Shown here piece after piece: positions 58,597-64,000 of a stretch of 64,000 bases of DNA (the first letter of the stretch is position 1; each line of letters starts with the position of its first letter). A program made the translations under genes and the position numbers. The stretch lies in the NCBI GenBank assembly GCA_039810245.1, contig JBDHWQ010000003.1, positions 1 to 64,000 of the forward strand, read 5' to 3'. Source of the stretch: CALDSL01 sp039810245. Its GTDB lineage: Bacteria; Chloroflexota; Anaerolineae; Anaerolineales; Anaerolineaceae. Under the pieces are notes generated by a model. It worked only from the letters and a program-made list of their open reading frames with translations, was not told the DNA's origin and ran no database searches.

Positions 58597-60846
58597 TCAC
58601 AGCATCTCCCGTGGGTTGAGCAGCACATCTTCCAGCATACGCGCGGTTTCCTGCTCTTGCACAAAGCGGAACAGCGCATTTTCCAGTGGAGGCAGCAACC
58701 AGGCGCGCTCGCTGCCCAGCGCGCTGTAACGAGGACGACGCGCCGCCAACCGGCTTGCTTCGAGCGTGGTGGGCCGCAGGCTGGCATCCGAGATGCCAGC
58801 ATTTTGCGCCACCTGGCGCGCCAGGTCGTACCAGGTTACCGCGCCTGGGTTGGCCAGATGCCAGATGCCGTGCTCACCGTCGATCAGCAGGTCCAGGCTT
58901 GCGTGCACCAGGTCAGGCACGTAGGTGGGCGAAACCGTGGCGTCGCGCAGGACGTGGAACGGCTTACCCGCGGCCAGCGCGCGCAGCGCGATGATAGGGA
59001 AGTTATATTCATCCCATGGGCCAAAGAAGGCGCTGGTGCGCACCACCAGCGCGCCCGGGTACTCGGCCAGCACGCGTTTCTCGGCCTCGGCTTTGCTGCG
59101 CCCGTAGACGTTCAGTGGTGCGGCGGCGTCGCGTTCCAAATATGGCCGCGTCTGCTCCCCGTCGAACACCAGGTCGGAGGAAAAGGTCACCAGCCCCAGG
59201 CCTTCCTCGCGGCAGGCGATGGCCAGTACCTCTGGTCCCCGCGTGTTGATCGCAAAGCACGCATCCTGCTCCTGCTCGGCCTGGTCCACGCGTACATACC
59301 CGGCAGCGTTGATGATGGCGCTGGGCCGGATCTCGGCGATGGCCTGCGCCACCATATCTGCCTGCGTGATGTCGAGGTTGTCCCGCGTCAACGCCACACA
59401 GGGTATGCCGCGCAGCTCGCAGATACGCTGGAATGCGCGCCCCAGCGTGCCGCGCGCACCGGTGATCAGCAGTGGGCGGTCTTCCATAGCAGCTCGCGAC
59501 TCGCGCGGTTGCGCGGCAGGAGCGCACGGTGCGCCGGGGTACAGCAGTCGTTCAGGCGCGCGCCACCAGCCCGGGCGGCGCAGGGCAGGGTGGTCAAACT
59601 GACCGGTTCTGGCCAGCGATTCCAGCGCGCGAGCCAGAATGGTGGGCCGTGGCTGTGACGCGCGAATGTCGTACGCGCCACTCTCGTAGCTGCCGTCGTC
59701 GCGCGTCACCAGCGTATCCCAGTGGAACGAGCCCAGCAGGGCCCAGGCGGTGATGGCGCGCACGTCGATGCCTTCTTGGCGCGCTGTATTGGCGCCTTCC
59801 CAGGCTTCCATCAGCCAGCGCAGCTGGTGCTCGCGCGTGCCGCCCAGGTGAACTTCCGTCAGCGCCAGCGGCAGCCCGTAGCGCTGCCAGGCTTCGCGCA
59901 GCATTCCGGCGTGCCCGGCCAGCGTTTCCTCGCACACGCGCGCGGCTTCTACATCCACATAGCGATCGCGGCCGTTATTGCCATGCATCCATTCCGGGTA
60001 TAACTCCAGCCGGCTGTCCAAGAATCGTTCACTGGTCACGTAATAGTTGATGCCCAGCAGGTCGGGCGTTGCTGCCTGCGCGCGGATATCTTCCAGCATT
60101 GGCTCCGCGTCCGGCAGAAACAGGTCGATATAGCTGAACATCGGGTGGTGGCGGTCCACGCGCCCGGCCAGCAGGTCAAAGGTCAGCCAGCGGCGCTCGT
60201 TTTCGTGGTCGGCCTGGTACTGGAGCCGTGGGGTGCTGTAGATTTTGCCCAGGTCTTCGGTCTGCACCAGTTGTGCCGCCGGCTGCACCGCGCGGATGGC
60301 CTGCATGGCAAGCTGCACCCCGCGCACCTGGTGAAACATCGCGCGCAGGAACACGCGTGGGTCGCGCGCGTGCGGGTACCAGTGCCCGTACAATCCACTG
60401 AAGCGCGCCGTGGTTAGAGGCTCGTTAACCGGAGTGTAGGCATCCACCCAGGGGTAGCGCTCGGCGACCGCGCGCGCAAATACGGCCAGCTTGCCTGGGA
60501 AGCCGGGGTCGGCCAGGCTGGTGTGTCGCGGCCCGCTGCCGTGGTGCACCAGACCCACAATCGGGCGGATGCCCAGGTCGCGCAGCCGCGCCAGGCGCTC
60601 ATCGCTCCAGCGCCAGTCGGCATCTTCCAGGCGGCCCGGGGCCACGCGCTCCCACAGCACGGGGTAGCGCAGGGTGCGAATGCCCAGGTTTGCGATCATT
60701 TCCAGGTCATCCAGGCGCTGGTCGTGGCCGCTCCAGGCCATCTGATCAAAATAGGTGTCGTCGACTCGGTTGACGGTGTATTCCAACCCGCCCCACACTT
60801 CCAATCCTGGGGTAGGCATTTTAGCACTCATATGTTCACGATCCAT
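58597..60846 (-). CDS. Bifunctional GH1-like glycosidase and RmlD-like dTDP-sugar reductase fusion
   Basis: The 749-residue protein fuses a family-1 glycoside-hydrolase-like TIM barrel (about 1-440; acid/base in TPVNEPLTT, nucleophile in LTEVHLGG, GINYYVTSE) to a dTDP-4-dehydrorhamnose reductase-like Rossmann domain (about 465-745; LLITGARGTLGR, INAAGYVRVDQAEQ, FSSDLVFDG, YGRSKAEAE). This architecture occurs in several bacterial phyla, but its combined function is not established; nucleotide-sugar or glycoside modification is likely. The ATG at 60846 has GGGAAAA upstream. A second ATG lies 15 bases later. Confidence 0.87.
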   Translation of the reverse strand: MDREHMSAKMPTPGLEVWGGLEYTVNRVDDTYFDQMAWSGHDQRLDDLEMIANLGIRTLRYPVLWERVAPGRLEDADWRWSDERLARLRDLGIRPIVGLVHHGSGPRHTSLADPGFPGKLAVFARAVAERYPWVDAYTPVNEPLTTARFSGLYGHWYPHARDPRVFLRAMFHQVRGVQLAMQAIRAVQPAAQLVQTEDLGKIYSTPRLQYQADHENERRWLTFDLLAGRVDRHHPMFSYIDLFLPDAEPMLEDIRAQAATPDLLGINYYVTSERFLDSRLELYPEWMHGNNGRDRYVDVEAARVCEETLAGHAGMLREAWQRYGLPLALTEVHLGGTREHQLRWLMEAWEGANTARQEGIDVRAITAWALLGSFHWDTLVTRDDGSYESGAYDIRASQPRPTILARALESLARTGQFDHPALRRPGWWRAPERLLYPGAPCAPAAQPRESRAAMEDRPLLITGARGTLGRAFQRICELRGIPCVALTRDNLDITQADMVAQAIAEIRPSAIINAAGYVRVDQAEQEQDACFAINTRGPEVLAIACREEGLGLVTFSSDLVFDGEQTRPYLERDAAAPLNVYGRSKAEAEKRVLAEYPGALVVRTSAFFGPWDEYNFPIIALRALAAGKPFHVLRDATVSPTYVPDLVHASLDLLIDGEHGIWHLANPGAVTWYDLARQVAQNAGISDASLRPTTLEASRLAARRPRYSALGSERAWLLPPLENALFRFVQEQETARMLEDVLLNPREML

Positions 60847-61018
60847 ACATTTTCCCAGGCATGCCCTCAGCGGAATGCGCGCAGCGCCAATCCCCCTGTT
60901 CCATCACAGGGCTGCCAGAACGAAACGATTTGAAATCTGCCAGCCTATCCGGCCTTATAACTATATCTGCCCGCTCCTCGGGCGGGAATGGGGGAGAATC
61001 CTGAGGAGATTAGGTAAA

Positions 61019-61052
61019 ATCCCGCGTGCGCATTTTTCAATGCGCGCGGGAT
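61019..61052. terminator. Imperfect GC-rich hairpin
   Basis: ATCCCGC and GCGGGAT arms with a two-base bulge surround a TTTC loop, 29 bases beyond the stop of the VOC gene at 61081. It probably ends that minus-strand transcript. Confidence 0.55.
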
Positions 61053-61080
61053 GGTCAGTATTCTGCTGTGGATGGCAGTA

Positions 61081-61497
61081 TCAGGCGCGTTTCGCGAGGA
61101 TATCGATCATCCAGTTTACGCCAAAGCGGTCCACGCACATGCCAAAGATATCGCCCCACGGAGACTGGTCCAGGGGCAGGGTAACCATGCCACCTACCGA
61201 AAGGCGCTGGAAATAACCCCGCAATTCAGCTTCATTGTCGCCGCTGAGGGAAAGACTGATATTCGAGCTTTCTGAGAAGGGCATGCCATTGGGCGTGTCG
61301 GCGGCCATCAGGGTCATGCCTTTATCCGTATTGAGGGTTGCATGCATGATTTTATTTGCCTCACTCGGGTCTTGCGAAACCTGGTATTCCTGGAATGTGC
61401 TCATGGCCAGATCTCCGCCAAAAACACTGTGGTAAAACTGCATGGCTTCGCGCGCGTTATCGCGAAAAGAGATATACGCATTGAGTTTTGCCTGCAT
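61081..61497 (-). CDS. PhnB-like VOC-superfamily protein
   Basis: The 138-residue protein matches the PhnB/3-demethylubiquinone-like VOC group: LNAYISFRDNAREAMQFYHSVFGGD at the start, IMHATLNTDKGMTLMAAD in the middle and QSPWGDIFGMCVDRFGVNWMIDI at the end. These proteins are usually small dimers of unclear biochemical role. CAGGAGGAACC precedes the ATG. It is transcribed alone. Confidence 0.87.
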   Translation of the reverse strand: MQAKLNAYISFRDNAREAMQFYHSVFGGDLAMSTFQEYQVSQDPSEANKIMHATLNTDKGMTLMAADTPNGMPFSESSNISLSLSGDNEAELRGYFQRLSVGGMVTLPLDQSPWGDIFGMCVDRFGVNWMIDILAKRA

Positions 61498-61590
61498 GGG
61501 TTCCTCCTGGATGACAAATAGAACAGATTTTCAAATATTCTATAGAAAGTTTATCAACATTTCAACCGGATATATATCGTTGCGCGAAAA

Positions 61591-61621
61591 AGAATGGAGC
61601 CGGCCCGCGCGGGCCGGCTCC
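61591..61621 (-). terminator. Rho-independent terminator
   Basis: A perfect 13-bp GC stem (61596-61608 with 61609-61621, no free loop bases beyond the central GCGC) with ATTCTTTTT after it on the minus strand follows the ScyD-like gene. Confidence 0.8.
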
Positions 61622-61644
61622 GGGGAGCAACCGGTACAGACCTG

Positions 61645-62805
61645 TTACCAGGGACGAATCTTGAGGATTTGGCCCTGGCCGGGCATCACGCCAAAGTTCG
61701 CCACGTAGATGTAGCCATCGCGGCCGACGGTCAGCCCGGTGGGCGCCACCAGCCCCTCAGACATGACCACATCGCGCGTGCCATCTTTGTTGACGCGGAT
61801 CAGCGCGCCGGTGAAGTCGCCACCCATTTCGGCGGCCAGCAGGCCGTTGGTGGCCATTTCCAGCACATACAGGTTGCCCATCCTGTCAAAGGCGATGCCG
61901 TTGGTCGAAGTGAAACCATCCGCGTAAACGGTGGGCTCCTGGCCGGGCACCACGCGATAGACCTTGGATGCGCCCTTGAGGAATGGGAAACCGCCCAGCG
62001 AGCCGACGTAGTAGGCTCCATCCGGGCCTTTGACCACGCTGTTGGGCACCACTTCAACCGGCATTTCCGGTGGCAGCGGGAAGGGCAGGTCGGTGGGCAT
62101 GGTCATCACCACCGGTGAGAAGATTGCCAGCGTTTCGATGTTGCCGTATTTGTCCACACGCAGCAGCGAGTTTCCACCCGCATCCGCGACGATGCCCATG
62201 CTGCCATCATTGATCACGGCATAGGGGTTGCTGTCAACCGCCGTCGGCTCGGGGTTGTACATGGCTTCGTACCCGGCGATATCTACCAGCGGCTGGATCT
62301 TCTTCCCCCAAACCATCTGGCCCAGGTAACCGAAGTACTTGTATTTGGCAGGGATGACTGCCGCGGCTTCTTCCGGGTTAGCGCCCAGGCCAATCACCAC
62401 GCGCAGGCCCTTCAGCGTGAATGCCACGCCATTGGGGCCGGTGGCGGCTCCACCTTCGGGGCTGTCGGCATACGACGGCAGGTTTTTAAAGATGCGCGTC
62501 TGATGTCCGTGAGAAATGCGCGTGATGGCCCCTGTGAACCCAAAGCAAAGCTGCGATCCGCCTTCCGGGTCTTCTTCCCCCGGCGGTAGATCCACGCAGT
62601 CGGTGCCACCCTTACCGGCCTCGGCCACGTACAGCGCGCCGTCCGGGCCAAACGACATGCCGCGCGGGTTATTCAGCCCGCTGGCAATCACCTTGTAATA
62701 TGGGCCCTGGCCTTCGGCCCACGCAGCGCGCGAAATTCCTGCCAGGCTGGCGAACATCACCAGCAATACCAATATACGTACAGTTACTGCAAGACGCCTG
62801 TTCAT
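61645..62805 (-). CDS. Secreted ScyD/ScyE-family NHL-repeat beta-propeller protein
   Basis: The 386-residue protein has a signal peptide (cleavage near ISRAAWA), then propeller-like repeats: NNPRGMSFGPDGALYVAEAG, TGPNGVAFTLKG, VPNSVVKGPDGAYYVGSLGG, TNGIAFDRMGNLYVLE and APTGLTVGRDGYIYVANFG. Two Cys in the first repeat (DCVDLPPG, QLCFG) could form a disulfide. The ScyD/ScyE family is named from cyanobacterial scytonemin clusters, but members elsewhere have unknown roles. A terminator follows. Confidence 0.9.
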   Translation of the reverse strand: MNRRLAVTVRILVLLVMFASLAGISRAAWAEGQGPYYKVIASGLNNPRGMSFGPDGALYVAEAGKGGTDCVDLPPGEEDPEGGSQLCFGFTGAITRISHGHQTRIFKNLPSYADSPEGGAATGPNGVAFTLKGLRVVIGLGANPEEAAAVIPAKYKYFGYLGQMVWGKKIQPLVDIAGYEAMYNPEPTAVDSNPYAVINDGSMGIVADAGGNSLLRVDKYGNIETLAIFSPVVMTMPTDLPFPLPPEMPVEVVPNSVVKGPDGAYYVGSLGGFPFLKGASKVYRVVPGQEPTVYADGFTSTNGIAFDRMGNLYVLEMATNGLLAAEMGGDFTGALIRVNKDGTRDVVMSEGLVAPTGLTVGRDGYIYVANFGVMPGQGQILKIRPW

Positions 62806-63050
62806 CTACCGAACCTCTCCTGGGAGTTGCCTCCCCCCAAACGATAAGTGGTTAAACGAGCAAAACCGGTATCGCTCCCCAACTTAGTTTCGATGCGCGG
62901 CGATGTGTGTTATTCATGAATATTATTGATCAGCAATATTAATAATAGCGTTGAAAATGGAAAATACAAGCGGGGTATGCATGGATTTGTGGGGTCGTGA
63001 GGGGTGATTCTTGCATGCCGCGCAAGGCGCGACCGGCTTGTGCGCGGTTT

Positions 63051-63728
63051 TCACCGCAAAGACGCCACCAGGTGCAGCACCCTTTCATCCAGCGCGATGC
63101 GTGCCTGTTTGTTGACCCAAAGCTGAGGGCTGCCGCACCACAGCAGGATGGCGTTGAGGCGCGCAAAATCGCGGTAGAAATCTGCGGGGCCGGCATAGCG
63201 GCCAGCAAGCTCGCGCTTTTCCACGCGCAGCTTCAGGTCGTGCATAAGTGCCTCAAGCGGGATGGTTTGCGCCAGCGCGTCACTGGCATGGATCAGCAGC
63301 AGGTTGGGCATGCCGGTCTTCATCTGCCCCAGTTTCTCAAACAGAATGCGCTGGATGCGCTCGGGCCGGCCCGCCGAAGCGGTTTCCTCCACGGCGCGGA
63401 TGCGCGCGACTTCAATATTAAACGTCCGGTTGGCGCGGTAGGTGACCGCGTAATCCGGGCCGCGCGCGCCGGTGCTGGCGTAAGGCTCGTACGCCACTTC
63501 CAGGCGCCGATCTTTGAGCAGGCAGTAAGCCACTTCCAGCTCACCACGCAGGTCGAGCTGGCTTTGCGCGCTTTTGGCAGTGCGCACCTTTTTGCGCACT
63601 TTATCGCGGTAGGTGTCAATAAAGTCCGCAAAGCGCGGATTTTCTTCCATCCACGCTTGCAGGCTGGGGGTCAGCAGTTGCGGCCGCCCGTCGAACACGT
63701 AGGCGGCCAGGTCAGCGGCGCGGGTCAT
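63051..63728 (-). CDS. Hypothetical protein with a nuclease-like central motif
   Basis: The 225-residue protein is not recognised as a family member. A helical N-terminal part (about 1-60) is followed by RGELEVAYCLLKDRR and then GPDYAVTYRANRTFNIEVARI, a pattern like the E...PD...ExK core of PD-(D/E)XK nucleases, but with Glu-Val-Ala where ExK is expected. The start at 63728 is used; an in-frame ATG lies at 63770. The ribosome binding site is poor for both. Function unknown. Confidence 0.6.
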   Translation of the reverse strand: MTRAADLAAYVFDGRPQLLTPSLQAWMEENPRFADFIDTYRDKVRKKVRTAKSAQSQLDLRGELEVAYCLLKDRRLEVAYEPYASTGARGPDYAVTYRANRTFNIEVARIRAVEETASAGRPERIQRILFEKLGQMKTGMPNLLLIHASDALAQTIPLEALMHDLKLRVEKRELAGRYAGPADFYRDFARLNAILLWCGSPQLWVNKQARIALDERVLHLVASLR

Positions 63729-63793
63729 GTATGTATAATAGCCGAAATAACGCCCGCGTGAAATACACATCGCGCAGGCGGTAGAAAGACAGG

Positions 63794-64000
63794 CTATTTC
63801 TTTGACAGGAAGCGCACGTCCACGCTCATTCCGGCGCGCAGGGTGGGCGGGGGCGCCTCCAGCAGGTCGATGGTGGTGGGGTACACCACATCACCGCCCA
63901 GCGTATCGGCCAGCGGCGCGACCTCGCGCACCTTTCCGGCCAGGTCAATCCCCAACGCTTTGATCGTGACGCGCACGCTCTGGCCCACTGTCACGGTGGG
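63794..64000 (-). CDS. Partial C-terminus of an HlyD/RND-type periplasmic adaptor
   Basis: The gene runs off the right edge; only the last 68 or so codons are present. The visible segment TVGQSVRVTIKALGIDLAGKVREVAPLADTLGGDVVYPTTIDL and TLRAGMSVDVRFL is typical of the membrane-proximal beta-barrel domain of efflux adaptors, which link an inner-membrane transporter to its outer partner. The stop TAG is at 63794-63796. Partner genes are outside the window. Confidence 0.75.
   Translation of the reverse strand, partial: PTVTVGQSVRVTIKALGIDLAGKVREVAPLADTLGGDVVYPTTIDLLEAPPPTLRAGMSVDVRFLSKK

Noticed and set aside
1..64000. tRNA, rRNA or CRISPR genes
   Set aside because: None seen on reading both strands; a dedicated tRNA scan was not possible.

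Overview
The window is about 60% GC, densely coded, and looks like a chromosomal segment from a Chloroflexota bacterium (Anaerolineae/Caldilineae-like). This assignment is inferred from gene content: a very large secreted DUF11-repeat protein fused to a sortase domain behind an LPxTG-like motif, a GH1-RmlD fusion, a ScyD/ScyE-type NHL protein, and MoxR-DUF58-VWA genes. No rRNA, tRNA, CRISPR array, integrase or transposase was seen.

Layout. 1-12.3 kb (mostly minus strand): cation/proton antiporter, Mn-type superoxide dismutase, TMEM175-like channel plus CPBP protease operon, the 1,937-residue DUF11-sortase protein and two small or membrane proteins. 12.4-43.5 kb: a catabolic island of about 31 kb built as a divergon. 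A minus-strand arm (GntR regulator, peptide-binding lipoprotein, two peptide permeases, M24 Xaa-Pro peptidase, ornithine cyclodeaminase/mu-crystallin family enzyme) and a plus-strand arm (second GntR regulator and about 22 further genes) diverge from a 417-bp AT-rich control region that carries candidate GntR operators. 43.6-64 kb: housekeeping and accessory genes, including a nitroreductase, a histone-H1-like Lys-rich protein, MntP between two flavodoxin-domain proteins, a MoxR/DUF58/VWA/VWA operon with an HtrA-like protease, a decayed sortase-family pseudogene, VOC/DUF proteins, GT2, PlsY, GH1-RmlD, ScyD-like, and the edge of an efflux adaptor.

The island encodes a plausible route for importing and degrading proline- and hydroxyproline-containing peptides, such as collagen fragments. 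The parts are peptide and branched-chain-type ABC transporters, two M24 peptidases, three proline-racemase-superfamily enzymes (two Cys/Cys, one Ser/Cys), aconitase X (cis-3-hydroxyproline dehydratase family), an OCD-family candidate pyrroline-2-carboxylate reductase, a five-gene FAD/Fe-S amino-acid dehydrogenase complex, a second partial dehydrogenase pair, and two DHDPS/NAL-family lyases that could deaminate pyrroline-4-hydroxy-2-carboxylate. No NAD-dependent alpha-ketoglutarate-semialdehyde dehydrogenase is present. A MoaD-like protein and a tungsten-type aldehyde:ferredoxin oxidoreductase sit where that enzyme would be expected, which suggests a ferredoxin-linked variant of the pathway. 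A full-length AlaX-type tRNA editing protein is also embedded in the operon. Family assignments come from visible motifs. Substrates and pathway connections are inference.

Other notable items are a 73-bp repeat present twice in inverted orientation (2,312 and 29,105), numerous perfect intergenic hairpins, and a promoter/operator ahead of the CPBP-TMEM175 operon.
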